Below, piece by piece: positions 22,811 to 30,772 of a stretch of DNA of 34,717 nt; position 1 is the first letter of the stretch, and the number at the start of each line of letters is the position of its first letter. The position numbers and the translations under genes are program-made. The DNA is from Atopobiaceae bacterium UBA5363. GTDB taxonomy: Bacteria > Actinomycetota > Coriobacteriia > Coriobacteriales > Atopobiaceae. The notes below the pieces were generated by a model. That model saw only the letters and a list, made by a program, of their open reading frames with translations, was not told where the DNA came from and did no database searches. The DNA lies in assembly GCA_002407925.1 (NCBI GenBank), contig DHPN01000015.1, forward strand, positions 18,155 through 52,871. The letters run 5' to 3'.

Positions 22811-24658
22811 CTACTCCACCGTGACGGACTTTGCAAGGTTACGCGGCTTATCAACGTCGCAACCGCGATCCAGGGCAACATAGCGCGCAAGCATTTGCAA
22901 GTGGACAATGGCCACAATTGGCACGAGCTCCTCTTCGGGAACGGGAGGAATCCATAGCGTGTCCTCGCACATGCTTGCCACGTCTTCGTCATTATCAGTT
23001 GCGACTGCTATGCAGGTGGCTCCTCGCGCAATTACCTCTTGGATGTTCGAGACGGTCTTGTCATGGACATGGTCGGCAGGAACGATTGCAACGACTGGGA
23101 AGCCTGGCTCAAGCAACGAGATCGGGCCATGCTTCATCTCACCGGCAGGGTATGCTTCGGCATGCAAATAGCTGATTTCCTTCAGCTTGAGAGCACCCTC
23201 ATAAGCAGTAGTTGAGTTAACGCCACGGCCAAGGAACAGCGCAGAGTGCGCCTTGCGGAAGACCCTCGAAGCCTGCTTATCTTGCCACCGGCGTTTTAGC
23301 ACCTCACGAATCAGATCGGGAAGGGCGCACAAATCCCTGTAACGCCGCGCTACCTCTGGTTCGTCCATCTCCCCATGCGAGAGGGCGAGCCTGAGCACAA
23401 GAAGTATGCCTGCGACCATTTGAGCGGTGTAGGCCTTGGTCGAACAAACGCACACCTCAGGCCCCGCCTGAACATATAGTGTACCATCTGACTCGCGAGC
23501 TGCTGTAGAGCCAAGCACGTTTGTTATTGCAAATGTTTTGCATCCCAAAGCTTTCATACGACGCTCAGCAGTAAGCGTGTCGGCCGTTTCGCCTGACTGC
23601 GTAACCACAACGCAAAGAGTGTGGTCAGTTACCAAAGGTTCTTTGTAGTTGAGCTCAGATGCGTACTCGCACACCGTTGGAATCTTGGCCCATTGCTCAA
23701 GTAGCATCTGCATGATTAAGCACACATGGTAAGAGGTCCCGCACGCAACAAGGTAGATGCGGTCAATCGCTGAAAGCTCCTCTTCGCTCATTGACAGCTC
23801 ATCGAGCTCGATACCCTTGTCCGTGAGCCGGCCCTTGAGCAAGCGCTCAATGGCCTCTGGCTGCTCAGATATCTCTTTGGCCATAAAATCCGAATAGCCG
23901 CCAAGCGTAGCTGCCGAGGCATCCCAATCAATGTCAATCGTAGAAGGATGGTCCACCGGCAAGCCATCTGCTGAGAAAACCTGTATGGAGCCGTCTTGGT
24001 TAAGGCGAGCAAGCTGCCCATCGTCGAGGTTTATGACATGAGAGGTAATAGCTGCAAGTGGCATCACGTCAGAAGCTGCATACGCACCGCCTGGAGTGGA
24101 TGCTACGACAAGCGGAGAGCCCTTGCGCGCAACAACAATTTCACCAGGGGCGTCTGCAGACTCAACAGCAAGGGCCCAAGAGCCCTTCAGACGCGAGATG
24201 GCATTGCGCACGGCTGCCACAAGATTTCCCTTGGCTGGCCCCGCCCAAGCGTCTTCTATGAGATGGGCAACTACCTCTGAGTCTGTGTCGCTTGCAAAGG
24301 TATGGCCCTCACCCATGAGATAAGAACGAAGCTCACGATAGTTCTCTATGATCCCGTTATGCACGATCGCAATGCGACCAGAGCAATCCAAGTGCGGATG
24401 AGCATTGCGGTCAGTCGGCGCGCCATGGGTAGCCCAACGAGTGTGAGCAATTCCTTGCGTCCCTACGAGATTGACCGTCGTACAACGCTCTACCAGCGTC
24501 GATACGCGACCTGAGCACTTTACTCCATGCAGCTGACCATCAGGAGAAAGTACTTCTAAGCCCGCAGAGTCATACCCGCGGTACTCCAGTGCGGCAAGCC
24601 CATCTAACAGGTATTTTTGAGCTTGTTTTTTCCCCGTATACCCGACGATTCCACACAT
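22811..24658 (-). CDS. glmS: Glutamine-fructose-6-phosphate aminotransferase (isomerising)
   Basis: Makes glucosamine 6-phosphate, the first step to UDP-GlcNAc. 615 residues: an N-terminal Ntn glutaminase domain with nucleophile Cys2 (MCGIVGYTG), YRGYDSAGLEV, HTRWATHGAPTDRNAHPH and NGIIENY, then two SIS domains (about 290-600; LVACGTSYH, VTQSGETADT, AYPAGEMKHGPISLLEPG, and the C-terminal KSVTVE). ATG 24658 follows AAGGAGG by 4 bases. It is the first gene of the minus-strand run down to luxS. I see no glmS ribozyme in the short leader (93 bases to the preceding terminator). Confidence 0.97.
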   Translation of the reverse strand: MCGIVGYTGKKQAQKYLLDGLAALEYRGYDSAGLEVLSPDGQLHGVKCSGRVSTLVERCTTVNLVGTQGIAHTRWATHGAPTDRNAHPHLDCSGRIAIVHNGIIENYRELRSYLMGEGHTFASDTDSEVVAHLIEDAWAGPAKGNLVAAVRNAISRLKGSWALAVESADAPGEIVVARKGSPLVVASTPGGAYAASDVMPLAAITSHVINLDDGQLARLNQDGSIQVFSADGLPVDHPSTIDIDWDASAATLGGYSDFMAKEISEQPEAIERLLKGRLTDKGIELDELSMSEEELSAIDRIYLVACGTSYHVCLIMQMLLEQWAKIPTVCEYASELNYKEPLVTDHTLCVVVTQSGETADTLTAERRMKALGCKTFAITNVLGSTAARESDGTLYVQAGPEVCVCSTKAYTAQMVAGILLVLRLALSHGEMDEPEVARRYRDLCALPDLIREVLKRRWQDKQASRVFRKAHSALFLGRGVNSTTAYEGALKLKEISYLHAEAYPAGEMKHGPISLLEPGFPVVAIVPADHVHDKTVSNIQEVIARGATCIAVATDNDEDVASMCEDTLWIPPVPEEELVPIVAIVHLQMLARYVALDRGCDVDKPRNLAKSVTVE

Positions 24659-24751
24659 GGATCCTCCTTGGTTTAATGCAATTGAGCTACGTATATGGCA
24701 ATTCTACCGCACGGCGAGACCCTATGGCCTCTTGTGATGGAGACTGACAAC

Positions 24752-24779
24752 AAAAAACCCGCCGACCAAAGCCGACGGG
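24752..24779 (-). terminator. Intrinsic terminator after rpsI
   Basis: CCCGTCGGC-TTTG-GTCGGCGGG (with G·T pairs) followed by TTTTTTG on the minus strand, 24 bases beyond the rpsI stop and before glmS. Confidence 0.88.
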
Positions 24780-24803
24780 CCATGCGTACACTGTAGCCGC
24801 AGC

Positions 24804-25199
24804 TTAGCGCTTCGAGAACTGCGGACGCTTACGAGCTTTTTTAAGACCATATTTCTTGCGTTCAACAGCGCGGGCGTCTCGTGTCAGATAGCCGGCCTTC
24901 TTAAGCTCACTGCGATAGTCTCCAGCGGTGAGCAGCGCGCGAGCAATCCCTAAACGAAGCGCTCCTGATTGACCGTTAATGCCGCCTCCGTCACAGTTGG
25001 CGAAAACGTCAAAGTGGCCCGCGGTGTCTGTCACGCGCAACGGGGCACACGCATTGTCAACGAGCTGCTGACGGCCGAAATAATCGGCTGCATCACGGCC
25101 ATTAACCGTTACCTTGCCCGTCCCTGGAATAAGGCGTACACGAGCAGTGGCCTCTTTGCGGCGGCCCGTGCCTGTGTAAGTAACGCTAGTGTCTGCCAT
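24804..25199 (-). CDS. rpsI: Small-subunit ribosomal protein uS9
   Basis: 131 residues with the uS9 signature: TGRRKEATARVRLIPGTGKV near the N-terminus, NGRDAADYF, GGGINGQSGALRLGIARAL, and the basic C-terminal tail ending KKARKRPQFSKR that reaches the ribosomal P site. ATG 25199 follows GGAGG by 9 bases and lies 3 bases after the rplM stop. The rplM-rpsI pair is universal in bacteria. A terminator follows. Confidence 0.98.
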   Translation of the reverse strand: MADTSVTYTGTGRRKEATARVRLIPGTGKVTVNGRDAADYFGRQQLVDNACAPLRVTDTAGHFDVFANCDGGGINGQSGALRLGIARALLTAGDYRSELKKAGYLTRDARAVERKKYGLKKARKRPQFSKR

Positions 25200-25202
25200 A
25201 GA

Positions 25203-25643
25203 TTAGGCCCTCCAATCGATCTTGGTGGGGTTCTGAGCTGTATGGGGATGTTCGGGACCTGCATAGACCTTCAGCTTCGTAGCCTGCTGACGGCCTAAGC
25301 TCGTCTTCGGAAGCATGCCCTTAATTGCATGCTCAACAACACGCTCAGGGTGCTTCTCCATGGCTTCCTTGAAGGACTCGAAATGCATACCGCCAAGCCA
25401 GCCAGAATAGCGCCAGTATGTCTTCTTCTCAGCTTTCGTGCCGGTAAGCTGGACCTTATCGGCATTAATCACTATGACGAAATCGCCTGTGTCTGTATTG
25501 GGCGTGTATTGGGGCTTATTCTTGCCGCGAAGCGCCATAGCAGCAGTCGTCGCCAGACGACCAAGGGTCGCGCCATCAGCATCAATGAGCACCCACTTGC
25601 GCTCTACCTCGCCCGACCGCGCAAAATGAGTCGATTTTTCCAC
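25203..25643 (-). CDS. rplM: Large-subunit ribosomal protein uL13
   Basis: 146 residues with RKWVLIDADGATLGRLAT, ALRGKNKPQYTPNTDTGDFVIVINADKVQLTG, and a C-terminal AIKGMLPKTSLGRQQATKLKVYAGPEHPH, all uL13 marks. A GTG start at 25643 is chosen: GGAGG ends 6 bases before it, whereas the ATG at 25658 would place that ribosome site inside the coding sequence and adds residues the family lacks. First gene of the ribosomal pair. The leader is about 70 bases from the candidate -10. Confidence 0.96.
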   Translation of the reverse strand: MEKSTHFARSGEVERKWVLIDADGATLGRLATTAAMALRGKNKPQYTPNTDTGDFVIVINADKVQLTGTKAEKKTYWRYSGWLGGMHFESFKEAMEKHPERVVEHAIKGMLPKTSLGRQQATKLKVYAGPEHPHTAQNPTKIDWRA

Positions 25644-25718
25644 TTGACTCCTCCACATTACGTATTTCCGTGCTCGTTCTTGTCAGAGATTACGGGGCTC
25701 TGCAAAAGAAGCCTTCCT

Positions 25719-25724
25719 AGTATA
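25719..25724 (-). promoter_or_regulatory. Candidate -10 element for rplM-rpsI
   Basis: TATACT on the minus strand, about 75 bases upstream of the rplM start. The -35 region is weak (no TTGACA-like hexamer). Confidence 0.35.
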
Positions 25725-25737
25725 GCGCTCTCGCCAT

Positions 25738-25757
25738 AAGCAGGACACCTGCTTTTT
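25738..25757. terminator. Small hairpin between acyltransferase stop and rplM promoter
   Basis: AAGCAGG-ACA-CCTGCTT with a T-run on the plus strand and an A-run on the minus strand. It lies just past the acyltransferase stop, but the T-run is on the side facing away from that gene's transcription, so it may be a weak or read-through site. Confidence 0.35.
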
Positions 25758-25758
25758 T

Positions 25759-26883
25759 CTATGCATTTTTCCGCGGGATTTGCCGCTGCCCTATAGTCCA
25801 AGGGAGCAGGTGGTGGATGAGCAGATCAAACGGCCAGATGACCAACAAAGATCCCAAAGTGAGAAGAAGACCACATACCAGCTGCAAAGTTATCGGCGCG
25901 GATGACGCATCAATGCCAACCCCGATAAAAAGCAGCGCCTTGCTCAGATTCATGGCTGGCGCGGACAAAGCGTAGAAAACGATGCTGTCTCTCCCAACGA
26001 ACTCAAGTACAGGGCAAGCCCTCAAGGCCTGTGAGAAAAGAATAGCTCCCCATGAGCCGACGAGCGCTATGAGAAGCGCAGCCGCTGCATCAAGGAGGGG
26101 TACGCCAAAAGTCGAGACTGATACCACCTCTGGGCTCACAAAAGCAAGGGGAACTTGCTCCATCGCGCATACACAAAATAAGCTGATTGTGATTGCCCCA
26201 AAGCAGCCAACGAGAGCGACGTTCCTTGAGATTGCAGATAAAACATCTCGCAGAGCAACGCCGACCAGAATATAACCCGCGGCCTCTAATCCAGAGATAA
26301 GCTGAAAAGGCAACGCGATCGCAGGGCCTACGCTCCACCATAGTTGCTCGCAAATAACAAGCAAAGCACCCGCCCCCGCGCATGCCGCCGTTTGCACATG
26401 TTCTGAAACGCAGAGTCGCAGTAACGCTCTTAGCAATACAAATGCACAGAGCTCCCCCCAAAAATACGCCCATAAAAACCATAGGCCCCGCCCCATGATC
26501 AGAACTTCCCAGGCTGCCGCGACGAGGCTTTCGCTTGCCTCAGAGCCAAACTGTGAGGCAAGAGACGGAAAGAGCGCAAGAAAGCCAGGCTTTGCCAGAT
26601 AATAGAGAGAAAAGACATAGTAAGGGACAACAAGGCTTCGAGCACGGCTCAAAACAAACCCATGGAGGTTCTTGGTGCGTACATGGAGGACAAGCCCCCC
26701 CAGCAAAAAGAAGAGCGGCATATGAAAAAGGTAGAGGGCCACATGAAAACCAGATAGTCCTGGAAGCCAGATGCTCTCGCCTTGCCCGTTGGTAAGATGA
26801 CCGAGCGCGACAAGCACGATGCCCGTACCTTTCGCCACGTCTATCCAATTCACCCTCTGTTTTTGCTTGTTTGTACAGTCCAC
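25759..26883 (-). CDS. Acyltransferase-3 family membrane protein
   Basis: 374 residues with about ten hydrophobic segments. The N-terminus has the acyltransferase-3 (OafA/NodX-like) pattern: RVNWIDVAKGTGIVLVALGH near residue 10 with the conserved R..W(L)D..KG and H, then ALYLFHMPLFFLLGGLV (FHMPLFF..SG motif) and SLVVPYYVFSLYYL. Such proteins move acyl groups (often acetyl) onto surface sugars or lipids; the substrate is unknown. The start is GTG 26883, 3 bases after the patatin gene stop, with no clear ribosome site, so it is probably translated by coupling. With the patatin-like gene upstream it may form a lipid or envelope-modifying pair; that is inference. Confidence 0.85.
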   Translation of the reverse strand: MDCTNKQKQRVNWIDVAKGTGIVLVALGHLTNGQGESIWLPGLSGFHVALYLFHMPLFFLLGGLVLHVRTKNLHGFVLSRARSLVVPYYVFSLYYLAKPGFLALFPSLASQFGSEASESLVAAAWEVLIMGRGLWFLWAYFWGELCAFVLLRALLRLCVSEHVQTAACAGAGALLVICEQLWWSVGPAIALPFQLISGLEAAGYILVGVALRDVLSAISRNVALVGCFGAITISLFCVCAMEQVPLAFVSPEVVSVSTFGVPLLDAAAALLIALVGSWGAILFSQALRACPVLEFVGRDSIVFYALSAPAMNLSKALLFIGVGIDASSAPITLQLVCGLLLTLGSLLVIWPFDLLIHHLLPWTIGQRQIPRKNA

Positions 26884-26886
26884 ACT

Positions 26887-27816
26887 TCAATCCGTCTCGT
26901 GCTGAGGGCCTGCAGAGCGCAAGAAGGCCTTCATTTCATCTAGTCTCGACTCAGCCTGCTTTCGCCCTTGCAGGTAAAGGTCAAGCAAGCGACTTCCATC
27001 GCGCTCGTTGGTGGCAACCTCAACGGGCTTTGATGGGGAAAACACAAAAGCTGTACCTTGCTCCTCTAGCTTCCACAAAAGATCGCGCTGAGCATTGTAA
27101 CGAAGGTATCGACTACGGAGAGCCTCAAGATAATAAGGATAATCGTCATAGCGATGCGAGCGCACGGCTATCAGCTCACTTGATGGCTCCTTTTCATACG
27201 TGCGGTCCTGCGTCACAACCACAACTGCTCGCAATGCCGGCGTATAGTCTTTGGGCAAGGGAGAGAGCGCATCAGCAAGGCCGAGCGCCGCTGCAAAGGG
27301 AATGGAATCAGTGGTTCCTCCATCCAGATAGCGATGGCCATCGATTTCGACCATTTGGGAGACGACCGGCAACGACGCTGACGCGCGCACTTTAAGAATG
27401 TCAGTTGGCAACGTTTCTACCGGCAGGTAAGCGGCTGTGCCAAACACCACATCTGAGGCAATTGCGTACATGGCCATGGGGTTGTCATTGAATACATTGT
27501 TGTCGCATGGGTCGAGACGGTTTTGGACTTTGTCATATACGAAGTCCCCCCCGGTCAAATTGCCTGTTCGGACAAGGGAGGTAAAGGACATGAAACGTCT
27601 GTCGTCACGAAAGGCAAGCATGATCCGCATGGTACGGCCGAGCTGGTGACTTTTGAAGTTGATGGCATTCATTGCCCCGGCTGAGGTGCCCCACACGCTT
27701 GCGAACACTCCCGCTAGGCCATGTTCCATCAAGACGTCAAGAATGCCAGCAGTGAATATACCGCGATATCCACCGCCTTCGAGAACCAATGCGACACCAC
27801 TTTCCCTCTGCTTCAT
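26887..27816 (-). CDS. Patatin-like phospholipase (YjjU type)
   Basis: 309 residues. The oxyanion loop LEGGGYRGIFTAGIL is near residue 12, the nucleophile elbow GTSAGAMNAIN (GxSxG) near 43, and the dyad Asp in YLDGGTTDSIPF near 165: the Ser-Asp patatin arrangement. C-terminal part (to SRLDEMKAFLRSAG) as in the bacterial YjjU group. No signal peptide, so a cytoplasmic lipid hydrolase is likely. ATG 27816 is preferred to TTG 27819 because AGGAGG ends 5 bases before the ATG. It is followed by the acyltransferase after 3 bases and preceded by a GNAT gene after 21 bases; all three are on the minus strand. Confidence 0.9.
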   Translation of the reverse strand: MKQRESGVALVLEGGGYRGIFTAGILDVLMEHGLAGVFASVWGTSAGAMNAINFKSHQLGRTMRIMLAFRDDRRFMSFTSLVRTGNLTGGDFVYDKVQNRLDPCDNNVFNDNPMAMYAIASDVVFGTAAYLPVETLPTDILKVRASASLPVVSQMVEIDGHRYLDGGTTDSIPFAAALGLADALSPLPKDYTPALRAVVVVTQDRTYEKEPSSELIAVRSHRYDDYPYYLEALRSRYLRYNAQRDLLWKLEEQGTAFVFSPSKPVEVATNERDGSRLLDLYLQGRKQAESRLDEMKAFLRSAGPQHETD

Positions 27817-27837
27817 CAAGGCCTCCTCTTTCCTATC

Positions 27838-28317
27838 CTAGAGGACCTGCTCCATGCCAACTTTGTACGGCGTAAGGCCAAGTGAACGATAAAAGTCCAT
27901 AGCCTTAAGGTTGCAGCACCACACATTGAGTGTCACGTTATAAAAACTATGACTTCGTGCCCAACTCAAAACATATTTATAAAGCGCCGTACCGATATGA
28001 TCACCACGATAGTGCTCATCAACACAAAGGTCATCGATATACAACGTTTGAATTGGCTGCATGTTGTTTGAATGCGAGAAGTCCTCAGCTATGCAGAACA
28101 CATAGCCTACAACACCCACAGAAGGGTGGCTTGCATCGTATGCCACAAAGACGGGCCTTGTCTCATCAGCCAAGATTTGGCAAAGCTGCTCGTCAGTGTA
28201 TTTGCGGGTATGTGGCCTAAAAAGATCGGGCCTGCCCTCATAGTGCACCATCAACACTTGGTTGAGCAGATCTATTAGCCTTGGAAGGTCTTCTCTTGTC
28301 GCCCGCCTGATAATCAT
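27838..28317 (-). CDS. GNAT-family N-acetyltransferase
   Basis: 159 residues with one acetyltransferase domain: MIIRRATREDLPRLIDLL (first strand and helix), YIDDLCVDEHYRGDHIGTAL (acetyl-CoA loop R/Q-x-x-G-x-G/A), and NVTLNVWCCNLKAMDFYRSLGL, the C-terminal family motif. The start at ATG 28317 is chosen because GGAGG ends 5 bases before it; a longer frame upstream would add 33 residues with no family match and run into the ssrA promoter region. The substrate is unknown. Divergent from ssrA and first gene of the GNAT-patatin-acyltransferase run. Confidence 0.9.
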   Translation of the reverse strand: MIIRRATREDLPRLIDLLNQVLMVHYEGRPDLFRPHTRKYTDEQLCQILADETRPVFVAYDASHPSVGVVGYVFCIAEDFSHSNNMQPIQTLYIDDLCVDEHYRGDHIGTALYKYVLSWARSHSFYNVTLNVWCCNLKAMDFYRSLGLTPYKVGMEQVL

Positions 28318-28430
28318 GGAGCCCTCCAAAATTTGAGCAGGACCTCTGCGGAACGCTTGCGATGCCTCGCATGCAGAAAAGGCCACATATACAAAGACAT
28401 AGCGAAGCATTCCCAAACTGTATCAGGGTA

Positions 28431-28436
28431 TATACT
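28431..28436 (+). promoter_or_regulatory. Candidate -10 element for ssrA
   Basis: TATACT within GTATATACTAAAC, about 50 bases before the mature tmRNA 5' end, allowing a processed leader. No strong -35 is seen. Confidence 0.45.
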
Positions 28437-28487
28437 AAACAGACGTTCTTTGACATTCGTATGGTGACACTTTCCCACCCGCGTCAT

Positions 28488-28858
28488 GGGGGCGACTGGT
28501 TTCGACAGGGTAGCTCTGAGACGGGCAGCAGGCCGTGGTCTCCTCGCCACGTTAAACAGGGGTACTGTCAAATTGAATTGACAACGATTCTTCTTATGAG
28601 CCAGCTACTCTGGCTCTCGCTGCTTAATTAAAAAGTAGCGCGTCAATCTAGGGGCTTCTCCCGACTCTAGTGCGACGTCATCTAGGGAGATGCACGCGCG
28701 GACGTAGCTGGTATGCCGCTCGCTAAGAATGAACCAACTGGAACGCCAAGCGCTGGTCAATGCGTGCGAGGCGTTTGAGATCTAAGCATAGACTGAGCCT
28801 GGAGACACCTATCAGGGGGTTATCTTGGACCGGAGTTCGATTCTCCGCGCCTCCACCA
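28488..28858 (+). ncRNA. ssrA: Transfer-messenger RNA (tmRNA)
   Basis: 371 bases. The tRNA-like ends pair: 5' GGGGGCG with 3' CGCCTCC, followed by A and an encoded CCA; the T-arm reads GGAGTTCGATTCTCC, and GACTGGTTTCGACAGG after the acceptor is a tmRNA signature. The tag reading frame, 28580-28627, gives DNDSSYEPATLALAA and a TAA stop; the ALAA end is the usual protease signal. The resume codon is placed at GAC by frame, so the first residue is less certain. It rescues stalled ribosomes together with SmpB, whose gene is at 30290. A strong terminator is at 29196. Confidence 0.96.
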
Positions 28859-29195
28859 TGCAAACTTCACTCGAACTCCCCTTCTGAACTGCGTAAATAA
28901 GTTCGGCAGGTGCGCTCGGGACATTTTTCACCAATAATTACGTGCTTCTATTGACGGCCGCTGAACGACAGGCTTGCGGCTGGCGACACATTATTGTTCG
29001 ATCTTAAGAGCTGAGCTACTTTAAGCACTTGGGCTAATAGCGCATTGTGCCCCGGATATCTGGCTCCGGGGCCAGCCATCATCTGTCAGTATAAATGAGA
29101 CTCTGCTGGCTCAAAAGTAAAAAGGCCATCTTTGCTGCCAACGGCGGCTAAACAGTCGCTTATGGCACAAGCTTATGTCACAAATTATTGTGTGC
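28859..29195. other. Gene-free stretch after tmRNA
   Basis: No open frame here resembles a known protein. It holds a GC-rich hairpin at about 29049-29072 (GCCCCGG and CCGGGGC arms) and AT-rich patches. On the minus strand a 44-codon frame starting MMAGPGARYPGHNALLAQVL has no ribosome site or match I can name. It may be decayed sequence or part of a long ssrA 3' region up to the terminator. Confidence 0.5.
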
Positions 29196-29236
29196 AATAA
29201 AGACCTCGCCATAATATTTATGGCGAGGTCTTTATT
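29196..29236. terminator. Bidirectional terminator between ssrA and the rubredoxin cluster
   Basis: Perfect 19-base arms around a 3-base centre. The stem core AAAGACCTCGCC/GGCGAGGTCTTT has A-rich 5' and T-rich 3' flanks in both directions, so it can end ssrA on the plus strand and the flavin reductase gene on the minus strand (78 bases past its stop). Confidence 0.88.
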
Positions 29237-29313
29237 TACCATCTCATCTAGTGCCTTCTGGCGGCCTTATCTAGAGTTCCCCTTGAAACAGGGATCCCAC
29301 CGCGAAAAGAGCT

Positions 29314-29982
29314 CTAATCGATCTGCTCAAACTTGTCGGGACCAAAACCGCAAATTGGACACTTGAAATCCTTGGGCAAGACAGTAGCAGGCGTTTCATA
29401 GACATACCCACAAACCGTACAGCGAAAATGATGCATATTGGCTTTATCTGCAACCTTAGTGACCTTTGTAGGGTCAGCCCCAGCAATATAAGAGGAGGCC
29501 TTCGGCGGAGTTTTTCCCTTAAGGACAGAATGGTAGTACTCATACGTTAAAGGCTTGTCATCTGAAAGAACCTCTGCATCAGTCATCTCGCCTATAAACA
29601 TCAGGTGAGTTCCCACGTCAACCGTCTGCACAGTGGCACATACAATAAGAGCGCATGCCCCTTCAAGCGTATAAGGGTCGAACATGCTAGAAGTCTCAGT
29701 CTCGATGCCATCAAACTTGTTGAAATCACGCGAGCTCTTAAATCCAAACCTGCCAATGAGCGGCATATCCGCCTTTTGAGAGAGAACGGTTAGCGTGAAA
29801 TGGCCGGCTTCTTTAATTACACCACAGGTATAGTTCTTTTTGTTAACGGTAACAGCTAGCTGCAGCGGCTCACTTGTAACCTGCAGCGCCGTGTTGATGA
29901 CACATGCGCCTGTGTGCTCTCCATCAGTCGCTGAGACTATATAAAGTCCAGACGAGAGTTTAAACAAAGCCGTCTTATCCAT
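29314..29982 (-). CDS. Flavin reductase - rubredoxin fusion (high-molecular-weight rubredoxin, Hrb type)
   Basis: 222 residues. Residues 1-160 are a flavin reductase-like FMN-binding domain (LFKLSSGLYIVSATDGEHTGACVIN, VNKKNYTCGVIKEAGHFTL, FKSSRDFNKFDG). Residues about 178-222 are a rubredoxin domain with two CxxC(G) knuckles, FRCTVCGYVYE and FKCPICGFGPDKF. In clostridia Hrb passes electrons from NAD(P)H to flavodiiron proteins that reduce O2 or NO. Here it sits beside a rubredoxin-like gene and near rubrerythrin, so an oxygen or peroxide defence chain is likely (inference). ATG 29982 has GGAG 9 bases upstream. No flavodiiron gene is in the window. Confidence 0.92.
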   Translation of the reverse strand: MDKTALFKLSSGLYIVSATDGEHTGACVINTALQVTSEPLQLAVTVNKKNYTCGVIKEAGHFTLTVLSQKADMPLIGRFGFKSSRDFNKFDGIETETSSMFDPYTLEGACALIVCATVQTVDVGTHLMFIGEMTDAEVLSDDKPLTYEYYHSVLKGKTPPKASSYIAGADPTKVTKVADKANMHHFRCTVCGYVYETPATVLPKDFKCPICGFGPDKFEQID

Positions 29983-30030
29983 AGCGAGCGTCTCCTTCTG
30001 GCAGGACAGCCCCTCTGTCTTGCCGCTTAC

Positions 30031-30174
30031 CTACTCCTCTACCAGCTCAAACATATCCGCACCAACGCCGCAGACAGGGCAGACGAAGTCTTCAGGAAGC
30101 TCGGGCGTATCAACGGTAACCTCATAACCACAAACAGTACAACGGAATGTATAGGTCTTCTTTTCGTCAGACAT
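30031..30174 (-). CDS. Rubredoxin-like small iron protein
   Basis: 47 residues with two CxxCG metal knuckles: FRCTVCGYEVTVDTPELPED and FVCPVCGVGADMFELVEE, nearly the same as the rubredoxin domain of the neighbouring Hrb-type protein. ATG 30174 is chosen since AGGAGG ends 7 bases before it; the longer upstream reading adds a hydrophobic stretch with no ribosome site. It lacks the Tyr/Trp core residues of classical rubredoxin at some positions, so redox potential could differ. Located 48 bases upstream of the Hrb gene on the same strand; probable electron carrier for rubrerythrin or Hrb. Confidence 0.88.
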   Translation of the reverse strand: MSDEKKTYTFRCTVCGYEVTVDTPELPEDFVCPVCGVGADMFELVEE

Positions 30175-30289
30175 ACAAACCCCTCCTGAAATCGAGTCTC
30201 TCCACACGCCTATTTGACGTGTCAAAAACAGTATACATGAGGAAAAGAGCCGCACCTATGCCTTTACACAGGCGGAGGAAGCAAAACTA

Positions 30290-30772
30290 CTAGCGGCTAC
30301 GTTCCTTGAGTGCACGCTGCACGTCACGATCCGATTGGCGGCGGGCTAAATCGCGCCTCTTATCATAGAGCTTCTTTCCCCTTCCGAGGCCGATCAGAAG
30401 CTTGACGCGATTGTGATCATCAAAATATAGCTCAAGGGGCACTACAGAAAGGCCCTTCGTGCGCAACTTAGTATCTAGATACGCAATCTGGCGACGATGC
30501 AGCAAGAGCTTACGGCGGCGGTCCGGATCCACATTCCAAACGCTGCCATGAGAGAAAGGGTGAATGTGCACACCAACGAGCCAGAGCTGACCGTCACGGA
30601 CGATGCAAAAAGAATCGCTGATCTGGCACGGCAACTCGCGCAGGCTCCTGACCTCAGTGCCCGTGAGCACAACCCCAGCTTCATAGGTCTCACCAATTTC
30701 ATAGTCATGGTGAGCCTTGCGATTGCGAGCTATCGTTTTCTTTTCACGCCGAGGCACAGGAGCCGCTCCCAT
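30290..30772 (-). CDS. smpB: SsrA-binding protein
   Basis: 160 residues, the family length. Binds tmRNA and brings it to stalled ribosomes. Motifs: KTIARNRKAHHDYEIGETYE, AGVVLTGTEVRSLR (the OB-fold strand conserved in SmpB), FCIVRDGQLWLVGVHIHPF, RRRKLLLHRRQI, GLSVVPLELYF and the basic tail GKKLYDKRRDLARRQSDRDV. ATG 30772 is used, with AAGGG 5 bases before it. It overlaps the end of the upstream TPR gene by 29 bases, so the two are co-translated. Its RNA partner ssrA lies 1.4 kb away on the other strand. Confidence 0.96.
   Translation of the reverse strand: MGAAPVPRREKKTIARNRKAHHDYEIGETYEAGVVLTGTEVRSLRELPCQISDSFCIVRDGQLWLVGVHIHPFSHGSVWNVDPDRRRKLLLHRRQIAYLDTKLRTKGLSVVPLELYFDDHNRVKLLIGLGRGKKLYDKRRDLARRQSDRDVQRALKERSR

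Noticed and set aside
24659..24751. glmS self-cleaving ribozyme
   Set aside because: The leader before glmS is only about 90 bases and lacks the pseudoknotted core; glmS ribozymes are mainly in Firmicutes.
28318..28416. 33-residue N-terminal extension of the GNAT protein
   Set aside because: No family match, and a strong ribosome site precedes the internal ATG at 28317.
28362..28631. 89-codon plus-strand frame across the ssrA promoter and tmRNA 5' part
   Set aside because: The DNA is explained by tmRNA; the frame is incidental.
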